Shown: positions 54,380-64,000 of the stretch, in pieces
Numbering within the stretch: the first letter of the stretch is position 1
How the letters are laid out: each line of letters begins with the position of its first letter
From: Amorphophallus konjac
Lineage: Eukaryota; Streptophyta; Magnoliopsida; Alismatales; Araceae
Direction: 5' to 3'
NCBI GenBank assembly: GCA_022559845.1
Contig: CM040121.1
Span: 572,620,140 to 572,684,139, forward strand
Length of the DNA stretch: 64,000 bases
Translations under genes and position numbers: made by a program
Notes under the pieces: generated by a model
Databases searched by the model: none
Told to the model about the DNA's origin: nothing
What the model saw: the letters and a program-made list of their open reading frames with translations, nothing else

Positions 54380-55374
54380 CTACCCCGTAATATAGAAGCC
54401 TCGTCCTTCAGCCCGCCAGTATAGTCTCATACCTGTGAATAATAGGAAACCAATATGCACACGTAAGAGCTCTTGGGGAGAGAGGGGGCTCCAAATAAGA
54501 AATATGGAAAGTCTTTGTCTGGCAACCCAGAATCTGAGCGGTCCTGTGAAGTGACATGTCGTCCAAGTTAACACCAACAACCACATTCTTGCTGAAGTTA
54601 ACCTTCAAGCCAGTAGTCTTCAACAACTCCAACAAAATCCTCACCACATACATATGCCTCTCAGCCTTCGTCAGGAAAAGTATGGTATCATCGGCATACT
54701 GCAAGTGGGTGACCGAAAGTTCACCTCTCCCAACTTGGAATCCTCCGATCAAATCTACAGCCTCTGTTCTCTGCCAAACCCTACCAAGAACACTAGCTAC
54801 TAGCACAAAGAGGAGGGGAGACATATGATCTCCCCGCCTGAGGCCCCTGCCATTGTGGAAGAAGGAAGTCAACTTTCCATTAATAAGAATCACAAATGAG
54901 GTAGAAGAATTCCAAGTCCTGATCCATCGGATCCATGTGTCCTCAAAATCCGTAAGCTCTAACATAACAAATAGGCAAGACCAGTTGATCCTATCATAGG
55001 TCTTTTTAAAATCCAGCTTCAAGATCACCCCTTTCCTCTTCTGGGTTTTCATAGTATACAAACACTCATGAGCCACTAAGAAATTATCCTGAATATGGCG
55101 TCCCCTGATAAAAGCTCCCTAGAAGATGCTGACCATCTTGTTCATAACTCTATCCAATCTCCTTGTTAGTTATTTTGGTGATGATCTTGTAAGTTCCATT
55201 TAACAAGCTGATAAGCTTAAAATCACCAAAGTCCTGTGCCCTTTGCTTCTTGGGGGTGAGAATAATGAGAGTTTTATTAATTCCCCTCAAGTAGGCTGTC
55301 CCCTCCTGGAATTTCTTAATTGCTGCTTGCAGATCATATTTGATAACATCCCAGCACTGTTGAAAAAAGACCAA
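54380..55374 (-). pseudogene. LINE-1 reverse transcriptase
   Basis: The frame 54408-55076 contains the LINE RT blocks GVILKLDFKKTYDRINW, GRGLRRGDHMSPLLFVLV and the catalytic YADDTILFLTKAE (54687-54698). The preceding blocks (TPKKQRAQDFGDFKLISLLNGTYKII) lie in the frame 55150-55374, so at least one frame break and stops separate them. Confidence 0.88.
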
Positions 55375-55858
55375 ATGGAAGCCATCTGGCCCTGGAGCTC
55401 CATCCTTGCAAGAGAAAAAACTGTTTGTCGGACCTCCTCCTCAGTGAAGGTTTGCCAGATAACAATCCTCTCCTCCCGAGACAACCGTGGAAGAAGGTCC
55501 GACAAACAGTGTCCCCTGAATGAACAGTATCACCCGACCTCTCCCATGGGGCCGTCACAATATTAAAATCCCATTCCACACACCAAAGCCTACCCGAAGA
55601 GAGGTGTAGTCTAATCAACTCCTCCCAAAGTAGCTGCTTCTCCTCTCTCCCCTGTGACCCATACACTTCGGTAAAGTCCCAAGAGAAGGCATCCTTTACC
55701 GGAGTGAAATGAAGAGAAATGGCCCACCTGTTAATGTGCCTATCCACCGACACCTTATCAACCTCATAGGGATTCCAAAGGATCATGATGCCCATAGACT
55801 TCTCTTTTGCCGGAGAAGCAACACCTCTTGAGAGTCTAGCATCCCTTAACTCTCTCAT
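55375..55858 (-). pseudogene. LINE-1 endonuclease remnant
   Basis: Shows part of an apurinic-type endonuclease: WAISLHFTPVKDAFSW, EVYGSQGREEKQLLWEEL and WCVEWDFNIV, where active enzymes usually have GDFN. The N-terminal catalytic block is missing or unrecognisable. It continues into the RT linker downstream. Confidence 0.7.
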
Positions 55859-57006
55859 AAGACACTCTCCCTCCTCTTCACATTTGGTTTCTTAAATACA
55901 GAGAATATCCGTCTTGCATCTCCTCACTAGCTCCTTGACCGCTCTCTTCTTCTCAGGCTCCCCTGACCCTGTCACATTCTATGAGACAATCCTCATAGAG
56001 ACACAATGCAATCCCTCTCCTCCCCTTCCCCTTCCTACTCCCTCATCCCCCTTTGCTGAGCTCTTTCCTCCTGCAGGATAGCCGTACACCACTTCTTACA
56101 AATATTGGTATAGGCCCCTCTCACATCATTTTTAACCTATGTTTCAAAGGAGATACCCACCTGATTAGCCATCGCCCTCACCTGCTCCAATGTTTTTTGA
56201 GCATTTGCCATCATCTCCCACACCTCCTCCCTCACCATGTGGTATTTCTTCTTCTGCTCCCCACCATCAGTGATGAGGGCCACCGGCCCTTCTGGTAAGG
56301 TTGGTAGGGCCAGCACCTTGTCTGAAAGAGCACTGCCTTCCGGACTCTGTGCCTCCTTCGTGTGGACTTAGTCTTTAGACTCAAACCTGTTGCCTTGTGC
56401 CAGCCACCCTGAGTCACAAGGACTGCCAGCCTCTTGTGCCACGATCGGCGTAGCTTCCCCAGCAGCCGCAATTGACCGGCAGTCTTCAAAAGGACGTCGC
56501 ACCAGAGAGCCCCACTGAGGATAGTCAGAGCGGAGGGCCAGTTCCGGAGATAGGACTGTTTGGCAGCCACCGACCCCCTAAATCCGTCCTCTGGTGAACC
56601 ATCGACCAACCATTGCTTTACCTTTCCCTCCGATCGCTATTGGTAGCCTCCCCTGTCCACCCTGTCTAGGCCGCACCAGAGAGCCCACCGCCGGGGAATA
56701 ATTTGCTGTCGGTGAGGGGGAGCCGATGACGAGCTGGCCGGCGGCCACCGACAGACCTTGCCTCTGCTGTAGCAGACTAACCTCCGGCGCTATCGGGCAG
56801 GGGAGACAACCTAAAATGGGTCTCGGCGATCCGGTACGTTGCGGATCCGCCTTTAAGTCGCCCGTCCCAATACCCTGTTCAAACTCGCCACTCGAACCGG
56901 CAACGACAGAACTAGAACTGACGCGGTCGACCCGAAGTTGACAGCTACAAGGAATTCAAATCGACCGCCAAAATGGGCCATGTCCCGTCATCTCCGGACA
57001 GGGGGC
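55859..57006 (-). pseudogene. LINE-1 region between ORF1 and endonuclease, decayed
   Basis: LINE sequence by position between ORF1 and endonuclease. A frame at 56232-56609 has no recognised domain. It probably holds the C-terminal part of ORF1 and the inter-ORF spacer with many stops. Confidence 0.5.
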
Positions 57007-57822
57007 CTAGTGTCGTAGGAATGACGTTGGCGCTGCCACCTCCTCAAGTGGCCATACTCGGATGACGACCGGGGCACCGTCAAGGAGCACTGAAATGGCT
57101 GCCGGAATATCTGAGGGGCTCGCCACCTTAACCATCGCGATGACCGACATACGAGAGCTCATTAGTGAGAAGCCCAAGCTGTCGGCCTCCACCTGCCCAA
57201 AGCTTCTCGCCAGAAAAGTCACACCTCCATCATCACAAAGATATAAAGGAACCCCCTCAAAGACCACCCGGTACCTCCTCACCGGCGGGTTAGGAAAAGT
57301 ATCTCTAACCTCCGACCACCGCAGAAGTCGGATGAGGGATTTGCCGACCGTAAGAGAACCCACCTCCTCCGTCCTGTCTGACACGTCCTCATTCTCCCCC
57401 ACTGCCAAAAACGTGCACGAAGTAATCCTCGAGACCTCCCAGCCACTACTGGAAGCCCCCACCAGATGCCTCCGGACCTCCTCTGCCAACGCTGGCCCTT
57501 CGAGCATGGCAATGCACAGACACTTCCTCAACCACTCCCGTCTGCCTTGCAAGGCCTCCGCCGGGAGCTCTCTTGCGTCACACAATCTCCTGTTGGCCCA
57601 CCCCGACACCGGAGGAGAGGTCTTGAGGGCATCCAAGTAGGAACGGTGTCCCCCCTGCCCACCGGAAGGACATGTGAAACGCGATCCCTGCTGCTGGCCG
57701 AAACGCTGAATGTGGCCACGTCGACCACATTTGAAGCAGGTGGGAGGGTGGCCGGCACCCCGATCCTCCTTACGACGGGCTCCTCCGCCTGAGGTGAACC
57801 CCGGCGAGTGGCGGTGGAACAT
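57007..57822 (-). pseudogene. LINE-1 ORF1 (nucleic-acid-binding) N-terminal part
   Basis: 271-residue frame. Near its N-terminus is a zinc-knuckle-like CFKCGRRGHIQRF whose final cysteine position is altered. Then come SYLDALK and a DUF4283-like region (VRRYRVVFEGVPLYL ... FGQVEADSLGF). ORF1 proteins of plant L1 elements bind element RNA. It opens about 90 bases inside the LINE 5' end at 57911. Confidence 0.75.
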
Positions 57823-57911
57823 GGAACCGCCCCATCACAAATAACCCTTTCCCTATAGCTTCTCTCTCTAGAAAAGGTTAGAGAGAGAAGTCCTCGTTAA
57901 ATATCTGCCCA

Positions 57912-57922
57912 TTTCACCTGTT
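57912..57922. repeat. Right target-site duplication of LINE-1
   Basis: TTTCACCTGTT, matching 31086-31096; PPR-flank sequence resumes here. Confidence 0.8.
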
Positions 57923-58531
57923 GATTTCGCATTGTTTTTGACGTATGTCATTTTTCTTGTTTCAATTGCTTTGCCCCTATTTTCACTTATTCACTTGCTG
58001 CCCCATGAGATGATGATGTAATGGCAGCTTTTCAGATGGATGGATGTTTAAGCAGGGTTGATACAAAATTTACCTATCTTCGCTGTTTTGTAAAACCAAA
58101 CTAAACATCTGTTTAAAATCCATCAAGCATCAGATTTGATAGTTGTCCAACTATCCAAATATGAATCTATAATAGATCTGGATATATCAGGATCCATTTG
58201 TCGCCATACCTCCTAACACAAAATTAGAGGAACAGGGACAACTAGATTGTCCTATGCACTGCTGTAGAGAACTGCTGGAGAGGAGGAGGTGCCGGATGGA
58301 AAAACAGGAGCAGTCGTAGTCTTCTCAGCCACTGCTCTCTTTTATTTGTATGCTTAATTAGGGTAAACATACCCAGGATACAAAAGACTGACTTACCCCT
58401 GTCCAACTGCTGACAGGGAAAACAAACAAAGGGGTAAATAAAGAAAAAGGAATAACTGAGCAGCATAACATAAAAAAGAAGCGAAACACTTCTGCCCTTG
58501 CATCTTCAACAACTGTGATGCAGTGTATGTC
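57923..58531. other. Former PPR 3' flank, no gene seen
   Basis: Unique-looking AT-rich sequence continuous with 31085 before the LINE inserted. No domain in any frame. Confidence 0.5.
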
Positions 58532-58545
58532 AAATCAACTGAATT

Positions 58546-58970
58546 AGCCTGTATGACACAGGCTACTCCCAGCTTGCACAGGAATGCACAGCAGCTGATT
58601 GGGAACTGGGGCAGGAGATGGTACCTAAAGGGAGATAGACTCACATGGTGGATCATCCTTCACGTTTCTCTGTTGGCACTATGGGGTGAGAGGAATAATA
58701 GAATTTTTAGAAGAGAAGCTAGAGTGATGGAAGGTCTTGTTTCCTTCATTCGTGAGAGAGTGATAGAATGGGCGAGGGCCTTGTGTAATGTAAACCCTAG
58801 CAGCTCAGCTATTTTGGCTTTTAGCTGGAGGGCTAGTGTCTGGGGCACACCATCTTGGTGTGGGGAATCATTTTTGGCTGTGTAAGGTTTGTTTTTTGTA
58901 AGCACATTGTCTACACTTGTACATCCTTATTTTTTTTAATACAACAGTGGTACTACACACTTTTCAAAAA
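58546..58970 (+). mobile_element. LINE-2: 5'-truncated LINE fragment (about 425 bp)
   Basis: Encodes only the end of a zf-RVT region (NWGRRWYLKGDRLTWWI, LWGERNNRIFRREARV) and the 3' tail ending TTTTCAAAAAAAA. Perfect 14-bp target duplication AAATCAACTGAATT at 58532-58545 and 58971-58984. Confidence 0.92.
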
Positions 58971-58984
58971 AAATCAACTGAATT

Positions 58985-59652
58985 TTAACATAAGTATCAA
59001 TCTCAATCTGAAGCCCAGTACTGTTATCATGCATTTGCATGTGGGCATGGACAATGTGGCTACAACTATAGATACATATGCCCTTAAATGTGATTTGAAG
59101 ATCAGTTCAAACTGCATAGAGACCTATACGAGGGGAATAAAAGCAAGCATGCAATTTAGATTACAACATATACCAATTTGAGCTAATTTGTGTTAATGTG
59201 CATGACTAAAATAAGAGTTGGGTTATTCCAATCCAGTTTAAGTATCACTGGTTCAGACTTGCACGTGTACTAGAAGGCTTCTAATGCAAATATGACTTGG
59301 AAAAGATAAACCAAGAACAGATGCCACCATGAGAATTAATTTGAGGATTTGAGTAGATGCGGATTGCATAACATAAGATCCCACAGGAACAGGATTCTTT
59401 ACAATTTGGTCCTGTTTTACTTTTGTTAGTTTTGAAGAATACTGAGAGGGTCCAGAACGGTGGAAAGCCAATGGCAGAACAACACATAAAAGGCAAAATT
59501 TTGTTTCTTTGGATTAGAAGCAGAAAAGCACACCAGTGAGATCAGAAGAGAGAATTCAGAACAGTTCTAAGAATGCTTTAATCTTGCATTGAGGAACTAA
59601 CTGGGGGGCTGTCTGATGGTTGGCACTTTCGAGTCCGGCCTGCCGGTATGCC
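58985..59652. other. Intergenic, no gene seen
   Basis: AT-rich sequence without recognisable domains on either strand. Its last eight bases, GGTATGCC (59645-59652), duplicate 60878-60885. Confidence 0.5.
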
Positions 59653-60877
59653 ACAGTTGTCAAGGTGACAAGGTGACTTAGGGCGTTCATAGGGACCCTA
59701 AGCCCTTAGGTGATAAGGTGTCTACCTAGATGTCGCCTAGGCGACACCTTGGCACCTCTTTAAAAACCCCCAAAATGTGTATCCTCGATATACAAATTAA
59801 AAATAAAATACATGAAAAAATATTGCGAATTTCAATGTTAAAAATTGAAAATAATGAATTAAATATTTAAATGGCAAAAAATGAACAGACAGAGTGGATG
59901 AGTGGGTATGGAGGTGGGAAAGGGAAGGTTCCTTTTCAGTTAGATCTGTCTATGCCGTCATCTCGTGTTCGTCGTAGCCTTCATGATCAGGTGTGGAGAC
60001 CAAAGAGCCCGCTGAAGGTGAAGCTCTTGACCTGGAAGATCTCTCATGAGAGGCTATCTACTTGGGACAGGTTGCTCCAATTCCTACTGGGCATTCAACC
60101 AACTTGTAGTTTTTGTGGCGAGGACAACAAGACCCTTAACCACTTGTTTGTAGGATGCTCTTACTCACAGGGGATGTGGAGGGAGCTAGCTAGGAGGACC
60201 TGCTGCGTCGTCTGCCGGCATACTGACATGCACCACTTGATTGAGCACTGGGGCAGGTCTTGGCCCCTTAGGACTGACATGACACCTGTCCTCCATGCCA
60301 CATTGTGGACGCCGTGGGGAGAGCAGAACCATCAGATATTTAGGAGGGAGTCCCGAGTTGAGGATCCAATTGTCTCTTTTGTTTGTGAGAAAGGGAATGG
60401 GCTGTCATCTTTTGTAACGTGAATTCCCTTACTTCTCTTTTTTACTTTTTGGGGGACTAGGGTGCTCCACATTGCCTTTATGTGGCCTTCTCTTGTATTG
60501 AGATTTTTTGGGGTGTGAATGCTTATACTTGTACATACACTTTTTTCATTTTATATATCAGTGATACTTCTCATTTTCAAAAAAAATGGCAAAAAATGAA
60601 TAGAAAATGGAATTGCAATGAGATAATAAAGTTGCATATATAAGAAAAAAATGACATACAAGTTAGCCAGCAACAAACAATAAAAGACAATGAACAATGG
60701 CTACTAAAAAACAAGTTAAAAACATGAATAATATATATTTACAATTAGGCGGGCGCCTTGTTGCCTAGATAGGTGCCTTGCTTGCCTTTTTGGCCCCAGA
60801 AAGGCGGGCTGGTGCCTTGGACTCTCAAAGGCGCCTGGGTGCCTAGGCAGTGCCTGGGTGACTGTCTTGACAACAAT
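59653..60877. mobile_element. TIR element G, hAT-like, with LINE-3 inside
   Basis: Ends ACAGTTGTCAAGGTGAC and, in complement, ATTGTTGTCAAGACAG, flanked by 8-bp GGTATGCC on both sides (59645-59652, 60878-60885). The ends and the GGCGCCTAGGC-type subterminal words place it in the same family as the element at 38057-38926. It has no coding capacity of its own; about half of it is the inserted LINE-3. Confidence 0.8.
59886..60585 (+). mobile_element. LINE-3: 5'-truncated LINE fragment (about 700 bp)
   Basis: The plus frame 59871-60422 includes zf-RVT (VKLLTWKISHERLSTWDRLL, CSFCGEDNKTLNHLFVGC) and HQIFRRESRVEDP. It ends in a short A-run. Perfect 15-bp target duplication ATGGCAAAAAATGAA at 59871-59885 and 60586-60600. 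It is inserted in element G. Confidence 0.93.
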
Positions 60878-60989
60878 GGTATGCCATGCAATATGCCGAG
60901 GGCCAGAAAGGCGTGCTGGTGCCTTCGACCCTCAAAGGTGTCTGGGCAACCGTTTTGACAACAGTGTGGTATGCCATGCGATATGCCGA
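60796..60989. repeat. Tandem duplication of the right end of G and its flank
   Basis: 60796-60899 and 60903-60989 are two copies of the same unit (CCAGAAAGGCG ... GACAAC ... GGTATGCCATGC ... ATATGCCGA). The duplicated unit spans the TIR end and the flanking GGTATGCC, so it arose after insertion. Confidence 0.88.
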
Positions 60990-61079
60990 TGGTTGATGGG
61001 AAGGGTGCAGAAATGCAAGAGCCTGGATGCATGGCCTGCTGGGATGTCATGCGATGGTCTGCTGGGATGCTGTGTGACT

Positions 61080-61400
61080 GAACAAGAGGTATCCGTCAAG
61101 ATGGACATCCAGGTCCTGCATCGAACAGATGAGGCTCCAGAATGCCATGAATGGGGCTTACAGTCATCCCATCTTCAGATCCGCAGATGCCCAGTTTCCA
61201 CAGAGGCCGGGCAGCAGCACCATCTCCCCCAGAGACATGTTCTGGTGAGGGAGAACAGGAAGCTGACGCTGGAGGTCGTGAGGATGCGGAGGAGTCTCAA
61301 CAAGTTGGAGAAGGATCTTGTCTCCATGAAGCAAGAGCTCATTCGCTCCAACCCAGCTAGGAGGATTCTCCAAGTTTCTGCAGATCTGCTCGCCTTCTAG
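61080..61400 (+). pseudogene. NPH3-domain protein fragment, frameshifted
   Basis: Three frames in turn give the C-terminal part of the NPH3 domain: IQVLH, then (next frame, 61117-61233) EQMRLQNAMNGAYSHPIFRS with ADAQFPQRPGSSTISPRDMF, then (frame ending at 61400) VRENRKLTLEVVRMRRSLNK with LEKDLVSMKQEL. The family is plant-specific CUL3 substrate adaptors in phototropin and auxin signalling. Two frame changes and a stop after DMFW show decay. No upstream BTB or NPH3 part was found, so it is a fragment. Confidence 0.82.
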
Positions 61401-63480
61401 AATGCTGATGGGAAGAATGTGGAGGAGTGGGTGACACAGCACATGCCCGAAGCAGGGTGACACAAGAAGAGAAGGCAGTGTGGCCACAAGACTCTGGCCC
61501 TAACCCTACTGGACCCAGCCCTTGCGAGGAAGACTGGCCGAAATTTCTGGCTTGTGAGCTTTTGACAAAACCAGCATTTTAGGACTAGCAGATGAAATTA
61601 TCATCCAATTCTATTTCTCATTTTGAATTCGGTTGGATTTCGGATCCTGGTGATCTGTTTACACACCTAATTATCATTTATATTTCTTTCTTTTGTTTGT
61701 CATGAGTCTAAATATTGGATGCCGAAAACTCCGAAGTGCAGTTATATGGGAATTGCTAATCTGACTGGTATGAGATTCTAGCGACTAATACCTGCACAAG
61801 TAATCTACACCCATGGAATTATCAGTTAATAATACCCTGTATAGGAATCCTGTTACACCTAGAAATAGTAACATTTGTGAAATGTGGATCTGTATTTATC
61901 AATACACTGTAAGGATTTGTCCACAGAGTTACTCCCATTTAATCGTACATCAACAGAAATCTAGTGAAAATGATTGCTCTAACTTCACTAAATTATATCA
62001 CTCCTTTTGTGCTTGGATGATTAATGACACTTTTCTTATGTTGGAGTTCATTTTGCTGTTCCATCTTGGTTGAAATATGAGGTGATTTTCAGGTATATGT
62101 GGAACACATGCTAAGACATTGAAACTTTGATACTGAGTTACTTCAGCTCTTGGCATGTGTTGAGCATCTACCAATAAAGATCCAGCTTTTGCTTGGTGTT
62201 GGATAATTTTCCAACATTATAATCACCAGTATCTTGATTCTTGATATCCTTCAACTTACCTGGGGAATGTAAAGACTGATCTGTTTGTGACCTATTCGAA
62301 GCTTGCGGTTGCGAGTGGTAGCAAGAGATCTATGATATATGTGAATGAGTTAGTGCCACTTTGTTGGTACTTCTTTTGGCTGATATCTATGTCATGCTCC
62401 GAGTTCTTGTATCGTACCAAGGTTTACATACAATTGATATAAATAGTTCACGTACACATCTTGTTTTACCATAAGAAGATTTTGTAGATCAGCGGGTTGT
62501 GTTCCCTAATAAGACTTCTGCTTTCCAAGTTGTATTCTCTGATGAGCAGGTTCTGTTTTTGTGTAGATAAAGTTTAAAGTTGTGGTCATCACAGATATGG
62601 CCTTCGACTTGGTGTCTCATATCTGAACGAAGATTTTTTTTTTTTTTTTGCAAGCATTCTTGTAAACCAGATCCTAATTGGGCCACGTAAGCACGAGCCC
62701 CATGCCTTTCCCTTGACTCGTATATCGTATTGATGTGGTCCAATGGGGGCTCGACATAGGGGATGTAAGATTAACTGTCTGTCCTTGGAGGCGTGGACAT
62801 TTGTTATGCTGGCAATGACAGCTTACAAGAGGAAGAGCCTGAGCGTGTCTGATGGCCAAGCATGTCCAAGGTGTTTGACAGATTATGGGATTTGGGGGCA
62901 ACAGATTGCACCACATTCAACCATGAATATGCCGTTTAAAATCTTTACAAAATGTGAAATTCGTTTACCAGCAAACAAAGATTTGGAACCACTTTTAGGA
63001 TAAAAAAACATTTAGAGAAAACAAGAAATGAAAACATTTTGGACCCTCACATTACAGTTTGAACCTTCTTACTGGGGAATCAGATTATCTGTTTGTTCTG
63101 CTGAAAAGTATGTGAATGATGAAGATGCCGAAATTTCGTCTCTCTGCTCTTCAACCTTCCACTCTTTTAAATTACTCTTCTTAGATAATTCATACGTGTT
63201 CTTGCACCCCATGACTTTTGACATGTTGGATTTTATTAATGGCTGTCTCAGGCTAAATTTATGTTAAACTATCGGTAGTAATGTTTCTCAATTGATGATT
63301 TCAAAAAAAAAGCTTATTGATTTCCACTGCATGCTTCTTTAACAGGACGTGGATGGTCTCAAGGTTATGTCTGTGAGTGTGGTGAACATGATGGAGATCA
63401 AGTATCTGCTGCAAACCTCAATGTTATTATGAAGAAATGCCATTTAGAAGCAACATGGATGGATCAATCAAAATCATAAC
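61401..63480. other. Intergenic, no gene recognised
   Basis: AT-rich with small open frames lacking domains; a T17 run lies at 62634-62650. A short open stretch at 63345-63478 follows an acceptor-like TTTAACAG and could be an exon or a repeat relic, but no family was recognised. Confidence 0.45.
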
Positions 63481-63499
63481 TAGGCATTTTTTTTTTATA

Positions 63500-63700
63500 A
63501 CGGGGAATTTAGTAGAGTGGTACGGAGAGTTGAGCGATTATTGAGTCACCCGAGTTTGAGTCTTATTCTATGCATCTTGTCACCCCTATTGAATCTGCGT
63601 GAAGATATAATCTGCTATCGATTGGGTTGTGCCCCTTCTCATATGAAGATGGTTATGTATGGATGTGCAGGTATATCGCGCTGAATAGTCATGCTTCACC
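63500..63700 (+). mobile_element. Possible tRNA-derived SINE
   Basis: TAGAGTGGTACGG resembles a Pol III A box and, 30 bases on, CCGAGTTTGAGTC resembles a B box (GGTTCGAATCC). The following 100 bases could be a SINE body. No target duplication was established. Confidence 0.3.
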
Positions 63701-64000
63701 TATTCTTACGACGAGAGGTGAGGAGGGTAAAATCGGCATGGCCTGTGAAAGACCCATCGACGTCGGACCCGCGTTGGCCCAAGGTCCGCATCACGCATGA
63801 TGCACTCTCGATGGCCACGGCCCATGATAGGCGGCCCAAGAAGGTCAGTCATCGGATTCGTCAGTCCACAACGGGCATCGACTCTGAAATATCAGACGTC
63901 GGATGACCCTCCGATGATCGAACGTTACTCCCGTCATCATCAGCCTCGATTCTACTAAAGACAAGCATGTCCTATAGGTGCTGTAAGACTCGCCTAAGGA
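63701..64000. other. Unassigned right edge
   Basis: Moderately GC-rich sequence with one short open frame (63691-63906) of no recognised family; possibly the edge of another repeat. Confidence 0.35.

Larger units (their letters stand above)
31097..57911 (-). mobile_element. LINE-1: L1-like retrotransposon split by chromovirus D
   Basis: The two LINE parts are 31097-32299 and 54214-57911 plus one copy of GCCAC, about 4.9 kb in total. Reading right to left on the minus strand: 5' end at 57911, ORF1 with zinc knuckle, endonuclease remnant, reverse transcriptase with YADD, zf-RVT domain, 3' end TTTCAAAAAC near 31095. An 11-bp target duplication flanks the whole. Multiple stops and frame breaks make it inactive. 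It inserted in the 3' flank of the PPR gene. Confidence 0.85.

Overview
The window is nuclear DNA of a flowering plant, probably a monocot. It is almost entirely nested transposable elements around one intact host gene, a P-class pentatricopeptide repeat (PPR) gene at 27465-29960. The plant assignment rests on the PPR gene and on plant-type Ty3/gypsy Tat and chromovirus elements, L1-like LINEs with a zf-RVT domain, and BED/DUF659 hAT elements. The monocot guess rests only on the GC-rich 5' end and AT-richer 3' part of the PPR gene.

Layout. (1) 1-12070, minus strand: a Ty3/gypsy Tat-lineage element running off the left edge, with gag, protease, G-patch segment, RT, two RNase H domains, integrase, and its 5' LTR at 9919-12070. 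It sits inside a Del/Tekay-type LTR (B, 12071-14410, minus). (2) 14411-19238: the last 69 bases of a chromovirus internal region with polypurine tract, its 3' LTR (A, 14480-17474), and a related LTR (C, 17475-19238). (3) 20284-27140: a complete hAT element (hAT-1) with perfect 8-bp target duplication, 10-bp terminal repeats and a seven-exon transposase model whose splice phases all agree. It lies about 320 bp upstream of the PPR start codon. (4) 27465-29960: the PPR gene, resembling Arabidopsis At5g12100. (5) 31097-57911: one LINE on the minus strand, split by a chromovirus (D, 32305-54208, target duplication GCCAC). D is itself split by a second, decayed hAT (33290-39502, which carries an 870-bp hAT-like element), by a solo-LTR-like insertion (F, 40270-42744), and by an unusual insertion (E, 45245-49227). 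(6) 57912-64000: sequence that was once continuous with the PPR 3' flank, carrying two short 5'-truncated LINEs, a TIR element (59653-60877), an NPH3-like pseudogene fragment near 61100-61390 and a possible SINE.

Target-site duplications give the insertion order: LINE, then D, then hAT-2, F and E (these three unordered among themselves), then the 870-bp element inside hAT-2. The left cluster gives C, then A, then B, then Tat.

The most unusual observations are these. Element E carries an intron-free, decayed piece of a host BIG-type ARF-GEF (Sec7) gene between two outward-facing TATA boxes, beside CAG-rich arrays. Several LTRs of different families (Tat, A, B, E, F) each carry a tandem array of short inverted repeats near their promoter, alike in architecture but different in sequence. 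hAT-1 has an intact-looking transposase plus a second, separate BED-finger ORF.
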